Part shown: positions 16,528 to 26,534 of the stretch, in pieces | How positions within the stretch are numbered: position 1 is the stretch's first letter | Layout: each line of letters opens with the position of its first letter | Assembly: GCA_027485915.1 (NCBI GenBank) | Contig: JAIXQA010000022.1 | Span: 1-64,000 of the forward strand | From: Alphaproteobacteria bacterium | GTDB taxonomy: Bacteria > Pseudomonadota > Alphaproteobacteria > Caulobacterales > Aquidulcibacteraceae | Reading direction: 5' to 3' | Length of the DNA: 64,000 nucleotides | Position numbers and translations under genes: made by a program | The notes under the pieces: generated by a model | What the model was told of the DNA's origin: nothing | Databases searched by the model: none | Seen by the model: only the letters and a program-made list of their open reading frames with translations

Positions 16528-17106
16528 TTAGTTGCTAGCTAGCTTTTGCATTTGACGGGACTCGCAGCGGCGAAGCTGGCCATCATAAATCGCAGCTTGG
16601 CTTGCCACCCGGCTTGCGACCTCGCCCAGCCAAGGCTTGGATGCATAGGTTCGACGCTGAAAGCCTGTGGGGCCTTCGTGATAGGCGAGGTAGAGATTGC
16701 GCGCATCCGATTTCGATGTTCCGGTTCGCCGTGAAATCTGGTCCAGATACCAGCCAATGAAATCGGCTGAATCGCCGAAATTCTTGCGTTTGCCCCCCCC
16801 GCGCGCCTTTTCATAATCTGCCCAAGTTCCATCCAAGGCCTGCGAATAGCCGTAAGCGGTGGAGAGCAGGCGGCCGTTGCGGTCCTTGGGGCGCGCATCG
16901 CGGCGGAAACTGCTTTCTTGACGGATGAAGGCGAGAATGATGCCGGGCGATACCTGCCAGTCGCGGGCGGCATCAAACACATGATCCTCCCAACGGCTCT
17001 TTTCATCGAGAATGGCGCAGGCATCGGATATGTTTGAAGGTGGTGTAGGTGAGGCACAGCCCGCTAATACCAAAGCGGCGCAGGCAATGAGAATGCGGCT
17101 TTTCAT
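16528..17106 (-). CDS. Lipoprotein lytic transglycosylase-like (lysozyme fold)
   Basis: A 192-residue lipoprotein: the signal peptide ends in the lipobox LVLAGC (Cys 16). The mature part has the SLT features: catalytic Glu in FIRQESSFRRDA, the YGYSQALDGTW segment, and YLAYHEGPTGF, where the substrate-binding Tyr sits. It would cleave peptidoglycan glycan strands from the outer-membrane side, possibly for envelope turnover. The spacing matches a short stand-alone transglycosylase. The gene is alone, with a 324-bp gap between its start and the end of glnA. Confidence 0.82.
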   Translation of the reverse strand: MKSRILIACAALVLAGCASPTPPSNISDACAILDEKSRWEDHVFDAARDWQVSPGIILAFIRQESSFRRDARPKDRNGRLLSTAYGYSQALDGTWADYEKARGGGKRKNFGDSADFIGWYLDQISRRTGTSKSDARNLYLAYHEGPTGFQRRTYASKPWLGEVASRVASQAAIYDGQLRRCESRQMQKLASN

Positions 17107-17430
17107 TCTAATCCCTCCCGAATGCCCTAGGGCTACCGCGGGTAGGATGGCAGAAACTGGTTACAAAACCGAAAATAGGGCGCGGCCCAAAAAAGAAGCG
17201 AAGATCAGCGATTACCAATAGGGCTGATCTTCACTTCAGAAGGCGGTGGAACCGTTATCCCAAACACCGGATAACGTTGGCACTACTCAATCGCATTTAG
17301 ATTAAAATTGAATAAACGTGGGTAACCCTGCATTAAGATTGATTTTGGTGACCCAAGATCAAGGTTAGGCGTGTAAGCAGAACAAAAAAGCCCGGCAGTG
17401 CCGGGCTTTTCGCTTAAGCTGAAGGTCAGC
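17107..17430. other. Intergenic region between transglycosylase and glnA
   Basis: No convincing gene. The right part holds the glnA terminator. The left part probably contains the leftward promoter of the transglycosylase gene, but no clear consensus stands out. Confidence 0.6.
17384..17411 (-). terminator. Rho-independent terminator of glnBA
   Basis: A perfect hairpin, AAGCCCGGCA with TGCCGGGCTT, one-to-two-base loop region, followed on the minus strand by a run of T (TTTTTTG). It lies 20 bases after the glnA stop and flanking A/T runs may let it work in both directions. Confidence 0.85.
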
Positions 17431-18840
17431 TTACATTTTGTAATACATGTCGAACTCGACAGGGTGTGGGTGCATATTCAAGCGCTCACACTCTTCACGC
17501 TTCAGTTCGATATAAGCGTCGATCATGTCGTCATCGAACACACCGCCCTTTTTCAAGAAGTCGCGGTCAGCGCTCAAGGAGTCGAGAGCTTCGTCCAAGG
17601 ACTTGGCCACGGTTGGCACGCCTTCCAGCTCTTCTGGTGGCAAGGAATAGAGGTCCTTGTCGAATGGGTCGCCGGGATGGATTTTGTTTTCAATCCCATC
17701 AAGGCCTGCCATCAAAAGGGCTGCGAATGTCAGATACATGTTGCCAATTGGGTCTGGGAAGCGGGCTTCCAAGCGCTTGGCCTTTGGCGAGGTGGTGTAA
17801 GGAATGCGGATCGAAGCCGAGCGGTTGCGGGCCGAATAGGCCAGCATGACGGGGGCTTCATAGCCTGGGACCAGACGCTTGTAGGAATTGGTCGAAGAGT
17901 TGGAGAAGGCATTGATCGCACGGGCATGCTTGATGATGCCGCCGATGTAATACAAGCAATTTTCAGACAGATCGGCATATTGGTCGCCAGCAAACAGAGG
18001 CTTGCCACCTTTCCAGATCGACTGGTGGACGTGCATCCCGCTGCCATTGTCCTTGAAATAGGGCTTGGGCATGAAGGTGGCTGACTTGCCATAAGCAGCG
18101 GCCACATTCTGGATCACATATTTATAGAGGTTCATGTAATCAGCCATTTTGGTCAAAGTTTGGAACTTCAAACCAAGCTCGTGTTGAGCCGGGGCCACTT
18201 CGTGGTGATGCTTCTCAGGCTCCAGACCCAATTCTTTCATCACTTGCAGCATTTCGCCGCGCAGGTCTTGTGCGGAATCGATTGGACCAACGGGGAAATA
18301 GCCGCCCTTTGGACCGGGACGGTGGCCCATATTGCCGCCTTCATAGACCTTGCCCGTATTGTAAGGCAGTTCGGTGGAGTCAAAGCTATAGCCGGTGTTG
18401 TTGGGGTCGGTGTTCCAGCGCACGTCGTCAAAGACGAAGAATTCAGCTTCTGGGCCGAAATAGGCGGTGTCGCCGACGCCGCTCGACTTCAAATAGGATT
18501 CAGCGCGCTTACCGATGCCGCGTGGGCAGCGGTTATAGGACTTCAACGTACCGGGCACGACCACGTCGCAAACGATGGCGAGGGTGGTTTGCTGATAGAA
18601 GGGGTCTAAGGTCACGCTGTCTGGGTCTGGCAGCATGATCATGTCGGAATCATTGATGGCTTTCCAGCCGGCGATCGAGGAGCCGTCAAAGGCAACGCCT
18701 TCTTCCAACAGGTCGATATCCACCATGTCGACATCGAAAGTCACGTGCTGCATCTTGCCGCGTGGATCGGTGAACCGAAAATCTACATATTGGACTTCAT
18801 CGTCCTTGATCTGCTGCATGACCTTGTCAAACTTCGACAT
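17431..18840 (-). CDS. glnA: Glutamine synthetase, type I
   Basis: A 469-residue GS I-beta enzyme making glutamine from glutamate, ammonia and ATP as a dodecamer. It shows [16 protein letters not shown] near residue 50, the ATP site [16 protein letters not shown], and the adenylylation segment DLYSLPPEE, in which Tyr 398 matches the residue modified by GlnE. AGGAGAG lies just before the ATG. It follows glnB by 65 bases in the same direction, the normal alphaproteobacterial glnB-glnA operon, and is therefore under nitrogen control. Confidence 0.97.
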   Translation of the reverse strand: MSKFDKVMQQIKDDEVQYVDFRFTDPRGKMQHVTFDVDMVDIDLLEEGVAFDGSSIAGWKAINDSDMIMLPDPDSVTLDPFYQQTTLAIVCDVVVPGTLKSYNRCPRGIGKRAESYLKSSGVGDTAYFGPEAEFFVFDDVRWNTDPNNTGYSFDSTELPYNTGKVYEGGNMGHRPGPKGGYFPVGPIDSAQDLRGEMLQVMKELGLEPEKHHHEVAPAQHELGLKFQTLTKMADYMNLYKYVIQNVAAAYGKSATFMPKPYFKDNGSGMHVHQSIWKGGKPLFAGDQYADLSENCLYYIGGIIKHARAINAFSNSSTNSYKRLVPGYEAPVMLAYSARNRSASIRIPYTTSPKAKRLEARFPDPIGNMYLTFAALLMAGLDGIENKIHPGDPFDKDLYSLPPEELEGVPTVAKSLDEALDSLSADRDFLKKGGVFDDDMIDAYIELKREECERLNMHPHPVEFDMYYKM

Positions 18841-18905
18841 CGGTTCTCTCCTGAAAAGCCAGTTAGGTTGTATGTTCAGTCAATAGAGTTTCAGAAATCA
18901 GACGC

Positions 18906-19256
<351 letters not shown>

Positions 19257-19499
19257 CTAGTGTGGTGCCGCGAGCGCCTTGGGGAAGGCAAAAAGGACCC
19301 GTGCGTGAGTTCTGCGTTGGGCATAGTCCCTTCGATGGATGGGCGCGACCTCGGCACCTGCCGCTATAGGCTGCTTGCCACACATTGCCTAGACTCTAGG
19401 CACACTTTGATGCTTTTTTGGGCGCCTCGACTTGGCGGCAAAATGGTCTTATCTGCGTGGTCAACACGAACAAACAAGAAGAGATGCAGGGAGCTTAAG

Positions 19500-21053
19500 T
19501 TGATCGATCCAAACACGCCTGTCCTAATTGGCGGGGGCCAATTCACTTATCGTGGCACCCCGGAAGCTTGCCTGCCACCGATTGGTCTTTGTGCGCGCGC
19601 GGCAGAGGCTGCGGTTACAGATTCTGGCCTAAACCAAGAGATTTTGAGCCAAATTGATGGATTGGCCGTGGTTGGCTTTACGATTGACGCAGGCGGTAAT
19701 CTCAGCCGGATGCCCATTCCCAAGGCCAAAAACCCGCCAAAGGCACTGGCAAACGCGCTGGGTGCCGCGCCTGCATGGCAAACCTATACCCATGTTGGCG
19801 GCAATACGCCGCAAGCCTTGGTCAATGAAGCTGCCGAGCGCATTGCAAACGGGGAGAATAAACTGGTTCTCTTGGCAGGCGCTGAGTTTTTAGGCTCCAT
19901 GATGAAGCTGGTTCAGGCGGGCAATTTTGGCCCGCTTGCGGCCTATCAGGTCGATGATGAGGAATCCCCGGCCATGTTCGGCGATGGGCGCGATGGTTGT
20001 TCAGCTTATGAGGCGCGGCACGGTCTTGAGTTTCCAACCAATGTCTATCCAATGTTTGAAAATGCCTATCGGGCAAAGCTTGGCCGCAGCTTGGAAGAAC
20101 ACGCAGCCGCCATGGGTGCACTCTTTGCGCCCTTCACGGAAGTCGCGGCAAAAAATCCCTATGCTTGGTTCCCCCAAGCCCAGACAGCGGAAGCCTTGGT
20201 GACCCCAAGCGCGAGTAACCGCATGGTGGGTTTTCCATACCCGAAGCGCCTTAATGCCATCATCCAAGTCGACCAGTCGGCTGCGGTATTGATGGCAAGC
20301 TATGGGCACGCAAAGGCGCTGGGCGTGCCCGAAGCGCATATGGTGTTCTTGCACGGCTGTGCAGATACGATTGAGAAATGGAATGTGCTCGACCGCGTCA
20401 ATTACCATTCCAGCCCCGCCATGCGGGTGGGCGTGCGCGAGGCTTTCGCGATGGCGGGTAAGTCGATTGCAGATATGGCCTACTTTGACCTCTATTCCTG
20501 CTTCCCAGTGGCGGTTGAAATTGCGGCCCAAGAAATGGGCCTTGCGACCGATGATCCGCGCGGGCTGACTTTGACGGGCGGCTTGCCCTATTTTGGTGGG
20601 CCCGGAAATAATTACTCCATGCATGGCATTGTTGAGATGATCCATCGTTGCCGGAAGGAACCCGAGGCTTACGGCTTCTTGAATGCCAATGGCTGGTTCC
20701 TCACCAAGCATGCCTTTGGCATTTATTCCAATAGGCCGACTGAGGGCGCTTGGGCGAGGCCATCGAAAAAAGCCTATCAAGGCGAAATCGACGCGATGGC
20801 GTCACCGGAAGTAACCGAGACTCCGTCCGGAGGGGCAACGATCGAAACCTATACGGTGATCCACGCCCGCGAGGGCATGCGCATGGGGATTGTGATTGGC
20901 CGCGACGAGGCTGGTCGTCGGTTTGTCGCTAATACACCTAAGGGCGATACAGCCATTATGGCCGATCTAGAAAGTCGCGAGAGCGTCGGCCGCAAGGGCC
21001 AAGTTGTCCATGATGGCGAGCGGAATATCTTCACCCAAGAGGAATTTTTGTGA
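19500..21053 (+). CDS. Thiolase-like protein type 1 (acetyl-CoA acetyltransferase annotation)
   Basis: A 517-residue thiolase-fold protein of the TLP1/SCP-x-like type. The N-terminal half begins with PVLIGGGQFTYRG. The C-terminal half has FDLYSCFPVAVEIAAQ, LTGGLPYFGGPGNNYSMHG and NGWFLTKHAFGIYS, and ends in an extra OB-like domain (AREGMRMGIVIGRDEAGRRF). This layout is seen in mycobacterial and alphaproteobacterial thiolase-like proteins whose reaction is unproven. The start appears to be TTG at 19500: AGGGAG precedes it by seven bases, and the frame upstream runs antisense to glnB. The first in-frame ATG lies about 70 residues inside the conserved domain. Confidence 0.85.
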   Translation: MIDPNTPVLIGGGQFTYRGTPEACLPPIGLCARAAEAAVTDSGLNQEILSQIDGLAVVGFTIDAGGNLSRMPIPKAKNPPKALANALGAAPAWQTYTHVGGNTPQALVNEAAERIANGENKLVLLAGAEFLGSMMKLVQAGNFGPLAAYQVDDEESPAMFGDGRDGCSAYEARHGLEFPTNVYPMFENAYRAKLGRSLEEHAAAMGALFAPFTEVAAKNPYAWFPQAQTAEALVTPSASNRMVGFPYPKRLNAIIQVDQSAAVLMASYGHAKALGVPEAHMVFLHGCADTIEKWNVLDRVNYHSSPAMRVGVREAFAMAGKSIADMAYFDLYSCFPVAVEIAAQEMGLATDDPRGLTLTGGLPYFGGPGNNYSMHGIVEMIHRCRKEPEAYGFLNANGWFLTKHAFGIYSNRPTEGAWARPSKKAYQGEIDAMASPEVTETPSGGATIETYTVIHAREGMRMGIVIGRDEAGRRFVANTPKGDTAIMADLESRESVGRKGQVVHDGERNIFTQEEFL

Positions 21054-21187
21054 TCTGCCTCAGGCACCGTATCCCGTTCAGCTTACGTTCAATGAGGGGC
21101 CCTTAAAACAGGGTCGTGGCGCACGGCAGACCATCCCGTCCCTCGCGTCTGACGTGAGCCATTGCTTCACACGGAGCACTTCCTTCG

Positions 21188-21213
21188 GCCCCAATAGAGC
21201 AATCTATTGGGGC
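21188..21213 (+). terminator. Hairpin terminator after thiolase-like gene
   Basis: A perfect 11-bp stem (GCCCCAATAGA with TCTATTGGGGC) closes a GCAA tetraloop. It lies between the ends of two convergent genes. The tail is only moderately T-rich (TATTTCC), so efficiency is uncertain; it could serve both strands. Confidence 0.6.
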
Positions 21214-21239
21214 TATTTCCTGTTTGAAGTCGATAGGCT

Positions 21240-22397
21240 TTACGCGGTCGCTAAAGTCTCAACCGGCTTGCCGCCAAAGCGCTTACGCAGGCCGAATAAA
21301 GGCCGCTCGACCGCATAATAGCTCGCGCATGCGCAGGCAAAGCTAAGTGTCACCGCACCGACCATGCCCAAGGGCGGTAATCGTTCCAAGCTATTGGCAT
21401 CGCCCAGCATGACTTCGCGCACGATCCAAATGATCGGCACATGCCACAGATAGAGCGAGTAGGAGAGACGGCCGATCCAGCGCATCGGCTTCAATTCCAG
21501 GACGTCGATGGAGAAACGAAGGCTGCGTAGCGCATAAAGGTTTAAGACCAAAAGGAAGAGGGCAGAACCTTGGATTGAATAGCGCAAGGTCTCGCGGAAA
21601 ACCTCGTCGCGATACACCAAAGTCGCAAGAATTGCGCCCAAAGCCACAACGACCCAGTGCCAGCCCACCAGCCAAGCCAGACGGGCTTTGGTACGCGGTG
21701 CGCCATCGAGCAGGATGGCGAGCAAACAGCCCCAAGCGATATTTTCAAGCCGGCTATCGGTGGTGTAATAAGTGTGCTCATGGGGCAGGCCTAGGCCTAG
21801 CACGGCATAGGCGCGCCAGAGGGCGCAGACGACAATGCTGGTGACGATGAGGCGGACGCGCGCCTGATGAGTCTTCCCAAAAAGGGCAAGGGCCGCCGGG
21901 AAGAGGAGATAAAAATGTTCTTCCACCGCTAAGGACCACAAATGGCCCCAAGGAATTGTGCGCTCTGACCAGCCAAACCATTCGCGCGCCACGTCATAAT
22001 AATTGATAAAGTAGAAAACCGCCGCTGCAACATGGCCAGCGTCTACGTGGACGCCAAACGGGGCCAGCATCATCCACGAGCCCAAGAGAAACACCAACAG
22101 TGCAGGTGCAAGGCGCAAAAAGCGGCGCAGATAAAAGCCCGGTAGATCAATCGCGCCGCTATTTTGGCTCTGTTCAGAGACCAAAATCCGGGTGATCAGA
22201 AAGCCCGACACAAAAAAGAAAACCGTGACGCCCAGACCGCCCGGGATCAGATTTTCAAAGCCCACATGGGCGATGACCACAATGATAATTGAGATCGCCC
22301 GCAAGCCGTCCAAACCTGGCATATAACCGCCATCTGCTTTGAACGGGATGGCCCCGGTAAAACTGCGCTCTTGCGGACTGGATTGGGTATCGCTCAC
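21240..22397 (-). CDS. Acyltransferase family 3 membrane protein (OafA/YrhL-like)
   Basis: A 385-residue multi-span protein of the acyltransferase-3 family. It shows the start motif MPGLDGLRAISIIIVVIAHV with the family's His, the FFFVSGFLITRIL segment with catalytic Arg-region neighbours, and SLAVEEHFYLLFP, another hallmark. About ten membrane helices follow. Such enzymes O-acylate polysaccharides or lipids. GTG at 22397 overlaps the upstream glycosidase stop (GTGA), so it is translationally coupled. The frame open to 22439 is not needed. Substrate is unknown, but coupling to a GH5 enzyme suggests a surface or secreted glucan. Confidence 0.88.
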   Translation of the reverse strand: MSDTQSSPQERSFTGAIPFKADGGYMPGLDGLRAISIIIVVIAHVGFENLIPGGLGVTVFFFVSGFLITRILVSEQSQNSGAIDLPGFYLRRFLRLAPALLVFLLGSWMMLAPFGVHVDAGHVAAAVFYFINYYDVAREWFGWSERTIPWGHLWSLAVEEHFYLLFPAALALFGKTHQARVRLIVTSIVVCALWRAYAVLGLGLPHEHTYYTTDSRLENIAWGCLLAILLDGAPRTKARLAWLVGWHWVVVALGAILATLVYRDEVFRETLRYSIQGSALFLLVLNLYALRSLRFSIDVLELKPMRWIGRLSYSLYLWHVPIIWIVREVMLGDANSLERLPPLGMVGAVTLSFACACASYYAVERPLFGLRKRFGGKPVETLATA

Positions 22398-23470
22398 TTG
22401 GGCCTCAATTGCAGTGCTTCGAGCAAGGGGGCATGCCACTGCTCGACGGACCGGTCATAGGTGTCAAACCCTGCCGTAAAATTGAAATAGCAGGCAGGCA
22501 TGTTGATTTCCTTAAAGGCGCGGGTCATGGCGCGCGTCCAATCCGCCCGCAGGCGCATCGGCACTTCCACACCCACACCATATTCGCCCAATAGGACCGG
22601 CGCCTGAATTCGGTCACGGAAAGCGGCGATTTGTGCCAAATCTTTTTGAAGTTCGCGCGTCTCGCCCGGTCTTGGCCAGATACGCCCCGCGGGAGGTGGA
22701 TTTTCCATCCAACTCGCCCCGGAATGGGTGAATTCAAAAGGCTGATAATAATGCACGGTGCCGACGACATAGGGGTCGTTGGGCAATTCTAAATTGTCCA
22801 TGCCGTTGATATTGCCCCAATTGTCACCCGCAAAAATCACGGTGCGTGTTGGGTTGGTCTTGCGGATAATGCGCAGGACGTCGGCCTGTACTTTGTTGAC
22901 CCGTGGACCTGAAAACGCCTCTTGCGGTTCATTGATGATTTCAAACATCACTTTGGCCGGAGTCTTTTGATAGCGCGCCGCAATTTGGGCCCAAAGTGCC
23001 ACGAGACGAGGCTCATGCAGGTCCGGATTCTCAAACAGTTCCGTATAGTGGCATAGGTTTAAGATGATGGTCAGATCGTTTCGAATGGCCCAACGTACGA
23101 TTTCGTCGATGCGCGCCATAAAGGCAGGATCCAACGTATAGGGGGCTTGTTCCATCGCATGGGCTGAAAACTTGATAGGTACGCGAATGGTGTCAAAACC
23201 TGCGGCCCGGATCGTTCTAAAGTCGCGCTCGCGAATTTTATAGCCCCAGTCGCCTTCATTCGGCGCTTCGAGGGCCCCAGCTACATTGATGCAGCGCTCC
23301 ACCGGGAAAGGCGCTCGGGCCAGAGGTGCCGACATTTGTGTCCGCGTCGGGTCCTGGGTCGCCTGCCAAACCCCTTGGGCGACAGCTACGCCAACACCAG
23401 AGCCGATCAAAACCGTCCCCAAAGCACAAACCAGACCAGATTTACGGCAGAATGATCGTAAGCGTTCCAT
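22394..23470 (-). CDS. Glycoside hydrolase family 5 (cellulase-like), exported or membrane-anchored
   Basis: A 358-residue protein whose first 33 residues form a signal peptide or anchor (VCALGTVLIGSGVGVAVAQG). The rest is a GH5 TIM barrel: the strand IRVPIKFSAHA, the conserved Asn-Glu of MFEIINEPQEAF (acid/base Glu), VGTVHYYQPF, and the nucleophile Glu in VLLGEYGVG. GH5 enzymes cut beta-1,4-glucans, mannans and related chains. Coupling to the acyltransferase suggests a role in processing the cell's own polysaccharide rather than in plant degradation, though this is inference. Confidence 0.9.
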   Translation of the reverse strand: MERLRSFCRKSGLVCALGTVLIGSGVGVAVAQGVWQATQDPTRTQMSAPLARAPFPVERCINVAGALEAPNEGDWGYKIRERDFRTIRAAGFDTIRVPIKFSAHAMEQAPYTLDPAFMARIDEIVRWAIRNDLTIILNLCHYTELFENPDLHEPRLVALWAQIAARYQKTPAKVMFEIINEPQEAFSGPRVNKVQADVLRIIRKTNPTRTVIFAGDNWGNINGMDNLELPNDPYVVGTVHYYQPFEFTHSGASWMENPPPAGRIWPRPGETRELQKDLAQIAAFRDRIQAPVLLGEYGVGVEVPMRLRADWTRAMTRAFKEINMPACYFNFTAGFDTYDRSVEQWHAPLLEALQLRPK

Positions 23471-23789
23471 GTTTGGCCTTCCTCATAGGTCGCGAGCGCT
23501 GGTGCAAAGCCTGTGCCGCTTCACCGGGATACACATTTTTCGAGAGAAGTTTCTCAAAATACTTCTGTATTTGTGTGGTTGCTTTGCTCAAAAATGCCAG
23601 ACTAATCCTGCGCCGACCAAGTTCTGGCCGATTTATATTCATAAGGGTCAAAAGCACCCATGTTATGTGTTCTTTTACAAAGGCTCGCTACACACAAGGT
23701 TCAATCCTGCGCGGCCATAGCTTCGATCTTGGGTCCCATTCGAATGGGCTGATTGGAGGACAAAGCGCGCCTTCATTTGGATAAAGACC
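23471..23789. other. Divergent intergenic region
   Basis: 319 bases between the divergent GH5 and methyltransferase genes. It is more AT-rich than its surroundings and must contain both promoters; no gene, repeat or strong hairpin was recognised apart from short complementary runs near 23535-23560. Confidence 0.5.
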
Positions 23790-24476
23790 TTGATCAAGTC
23801 GTTCTTGCATTCCATCTCCGCCAAAGCTCGTGCACGTCGCGGGGAGCAATTTCTGACGATGATGGGGGTGGAGCCGCATCATCGCGTGCTGGATCTCGGC
23901 GGCGGCAATGGTAGCCACTTTCACAGTATCGCACCCAATCATAAAAACGTTTTGATCGCAGATCATTGGGCACCAGATCTTGAGCAAGCCAAAGCCAATT
24001 ATGGCTATGAGACCATGTTGCTGGATGGGTCGAAAGAGGCTTTGCCATTTGAAGATCGCGCCTTTGACATCGTGTTTTGTTCGTCGGTAATTGAGCATGT
24101 GACCGGGCCAAAGCAGGCCATGTTGGATATGGATGACAACAAAGCGTTTGAAGCCACGGCCATTGTGCACCAACAGCGCTTTGCCGATGAGCTGCGCCGC
24201 ATCACCGATGGCTATTTCGTGCAAACCCCCAATGTCGATTTCCCGCTCGAACAACATTCCATGCTGCCCCAGCCGATTATCTATCTGCCGCGCCCCTTGC
24301 AGCGTAGCTTAATGAGGATGATCGGGAAGTTTTGGGTCTCTAATGTCCAGCCAGATTGGCGCTTGCTGAATGCTGCAGACATGGCGGGCTTCTTCCCAGA
24401 TGCCGAATTGGTGCTGGAAAAAGTCGCAGGCTTTACCAAGTCGATCACGGCTGTGCGCAAGCGCTCGGGCCACTAA
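23790..24476 (+). CDS. Class I SAM-dependent methyltransferase
   Basis: A 228-residue methyltransferase. Motif I, which binds SAM, is HRVLDLGGGNGSHFHS. The acidic end of strand 2 is VLIADHW, motif II is EDRAFDIVFCSSVIEHV, and post-motif segments follow. The group (methyltransf_11-like) includes lipid and sugar methylases, so the substrate is unknown. The probable start is TTG at 23790, which places a typical basic helix (SISAKARARRGEQF) ahead of motif I; no ATG is closer than residue 24. Confidence 0.82.
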   Translation: MIKSFLHSISAKARARRGEQFLTMMGVEPHHRVLDLGGGNGSHFHSIAPNHKNVLIADHWAPDLEQAKANYGYETMLLDGSKEALPFEDRAFDIVFCSSVIEHVTGPKQAMLDMDDNKAFEATAIVHQQRFADELRRITDGYFVQTPNVDFPLEQHSMLPQPIIYLPRPLQRSLMRMIGKFWVSNVQPDWRLLNAADMAGFFPDAELVLEKVAGFTKSITAVRKRSGH

Positions 24477-24597
24477 GCGCCTGCCGCGGCCTGTGATTTA
24501 GGCCCTACACAAGAATTGCCACCCCTTCTGTCGCTTAGTGCTCGACAAAGCTTCAGGCCTTGCTAAACACGGGCTACGAAACCCGAAGGGCGTGACA

Positions 24598-25302
24598 GTG
24601 ACCACCATTTATCCCAATGCGGCAGCCGCACTTGAAGGTCTCACCTTCGACGGCATGACCGTAATGTCCGGCGGCTTTGGCTTGTGCGGCATTCCCGAAA
24701 ACCTGATCCTCGCGTTGCGTGACAGAGGTGTGAGAGGAATCAGCGTCATCTCCAACAATGCTGGTGTCGACGGCTTTGGCTTAGGCCTTTTGCTGGAAAC
24801 CAAGCAAATCGCCAAAATGATCTCATCCTATGTCGGCGAGAACAAAGAGTTTGAGCGGCAATATTTGTCGGGCGAGCTCCAGTTGGAGTTCAATCCGCAA
24901 GGCACGCTAGCAGAACGTATTCGTGCCGGCGGGGCTGGGATCCCCGGCTTTTACACCAAAACCGGCGTCGGCACGAAGATTGCCGAGGGCAAAGAGCATA
25001 AGGATTTCGATGGCGAGACTTATATTCTTGAAACAGGCTTGAAGGCTGATTTGTCGCTGGTGAAAGCTTGGAAGGCCGATACGGCGGGCAATCTGATCTA
25101 CCGCAAAACCGCTCGCAATTTTAACCCGATGATGGCCACGGCTGGCAAAATCTGCGTCGCGGAAGTTGAAGAAATTGTGCCTGTGGGCAGCCTCGATCCC
25201 GACCATATCCACACGCCCGGTATTTATGTGAAGCGCTTGGTAAAAGGCAGCTTCGAAAAGCGCATTGAACAGCGCACCGTGACCAAAAGAGAGGCCGTCT
25301 GA
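24598..25302 (+). CDS. scoA: 3-oxoacid CoA-transferase subunit A
   Basis: A 234-residue alpha subunit of a family I CoA-transferase, moving CoA between succinyl-CoA and acetoacetate or similar acids. It shows the signature [15 protein letters not shown] and the later [10 protein letters not shown] and [19 protein letters not shown] segments. GTG at 24598 has GAAGGG upstream and gives the usual length; the open frame back to 24538 adds nothing conserved. It is directly joined to subunit B by a one-base overlap. Confidence 0.92.
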   Translation: MTTIYPNAAAALEGLTFDGMTVMSGGFGLCGIPENLILALRDRGVRGISVISNNAGVDGFGLGLLLETKQIAKMISSYVGENKEFERQYLSGELQLEFNPQGTLAERIRAGGAGIPGFYTKTGVGTKIAEGKEHKDFDGETYILETGLKADLSLVKAWKADTAGNLIYRKTARNFNPMMATAGKICVAEVEEIVPVGSLDPDHIHTPGIYVKRLVKGSFEKRIEQRTVTKREAV

Positions 25303-25943
25303 TGCCCTGGACCCGCGATGATCTCGCCGCCCGCGCTGCCAAAGAATTGCGCGATGGCTTTTATGTCAACCTTGGCATTGGCATCCCAACCCTTGTTGCC
25401 AATCATATTCCCGACGGTATGACGGTCACGCTGCAGAGCGAGAATGGCATGCTGGGCATGGGGCCTTTCCCGTTTGAGGGCGAGGAAGATGCTGACTTGA
25501 TCAATGCCGGCAAGCAAACAATCACCGAATTGCCCCAAACCTCATTCTTCTCCTCAGCCGACAGCTTTGCCATGATCCGGGGCGGCCATATCGACTTGTC
25601 GATTTTGGGAGCGATGGAAGTCTCTGAAACCGGCGACCTCGCCAATTGGATGGTGCCGGGCAAAATGGTCAAAGGCATGGGCGGGGCGATGGATTTGGTC
25701 GCGGGCGTTCGTCGCTGCGTCGTCGTGATGGAGCATACGTCGAAGGACGGCGCGCCAAAGCTGCTGCACAGCTGCCATCTGCCGCTAACAGGTCTGAAGG
25801 TTGTCGATCTGGTGATCACCGATCTGGCGGTCTTTTCCATTGACCGCCGGGCAGGGGGCATGGCCCTGATTGAACTGGCAACAGGCGTGACCCTAGAAGA
25901 GGTCAAAGCCAAAACCGAGGCGACCTTTGACGTGCGCCTCTAG
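25302..25943 (+). CDS. scoB: 3-oxoacid CoA-transferase subunit B
   Basis: A 213-residue beta subunit. The catalytic Glu lies in [15 protein letters not shown], the canonical SENG motif, which forms the glutamyl-CoA intermediate. The conserved start ([15 protein letters not shown]) and [14 protein letters not shown] are present. With subunit A it forms the complete enzyme used in ketone-body and PHB metabolism. A strong terminator follows. Confidence 0.93.
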   Translation: MPWTRDDLAARAAKELRDGFYVNLGIGIPTLVANHIPDGMTVTLQSENGMLGMGPFPFEGEEDADLINAGKQTITELPQTSFFSSADSFAMIRGGHIDLSILGAMEVSETGDLANWMVPGKMVKGMGGAMDLVAGVRRCVVVMEHTSKDGAPKLLHSCHLPLTGLKVVDLVITDLAVFSIDRRAGGMALIELATGVTLEEVKAKTEATFDVRL

Positions 25944-25952
25944 CACATAAAG

Positions 25953-25986
25953 CGGGCCCCTGATTCAGGGGCCCGTTCTATTTTGT
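25953..25986 (+). terminator. Rho-independent terminator of the CoA-transferase operon
   Basis: Stem CGGGCCCCTGA with TCAGGGGCCCG, nearly no loop, then TTCTATTTTG. It lies ten bases after the scoB stop, between two convergent genes, and may also serve greA on the other strand. Confidence 0.85.
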
Positions 25987-26007
25987 CTAACGTGAAGTCG
26001 GGCGGGC

Positions 26008-26481
26008 TTAGGCCCAGGTGACTGCCACGATCTCATAGCTTTTGGAGCCGCCGGGCGCTGCCACTTCCACAACATCGCCTTCTTCTTTGCCAATCATGGC
26101 GCGCGCGATGGGGGAGGTGATGGAGATTTTGCCGAGTTTCACATCGGCTTCATCTTCACCCACGATTTTGTAAACCGCCTTATGGTCGGTGTCTTCGTCA
26201 ATGACGGTCACCGTGGCACCAAACTTGACGTTTGTGCCCGAGAGCTTCGACACGTCGATCACTTGGGCGCGTGCCAATTTGTCTTCCAACTCCGCGATGC
26301 GGCCCTCAATATAGGACTGCCGCTCTTTGGCTGCATGATATTCCGCATTCTCAGACAGGTCGCCATGCGAGCGTGCTTCTGAGATCGCGCCAATCACCGA
26401 TGGGCGCTCGTCAGTCTTCAAACGTTTTAGTTCTGCATCGAGCGCCGCATGGCCCTCTGCAGTCATTGGGATCTTTTCCAT
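26008..26481 (-). CDS. greA: Transcription elongation factor GreA
   Basis: A 157-residue GreA. The N-terminal coiled coil carries the family signature [17 protein letters not shown], including the acidic tip that enters the RNA polymerase secondary channel and stimulates transcript cleavage. The C-terminal FKBP-like domain ends with [15 protein letters not shown]. It lies 53 bases after carB in the same direction, a common arrangement in Alphaproteobacteria. Confidence 0.95.
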   Translation of the reverse strand: MEKIPMTAEGHAALDAELKRLKTDERPSVIGAISEARSHGDLSENAEYHAAKERQSYIEGRIAELEDKLARAQVIDVSKLSGTNVKFGATVTVIDEDTDHKAVYKIVGEDEADVKLGKISITSPIARAMIGKEEGDVVEVAAPGGSKSYEIVAVTWA

Positions 26482-26534
26482 TGGGGGGATTCCACAAAAA
26501 GGGGCTTATAGAGTGGTGTTTGGAACGTCTTTCG

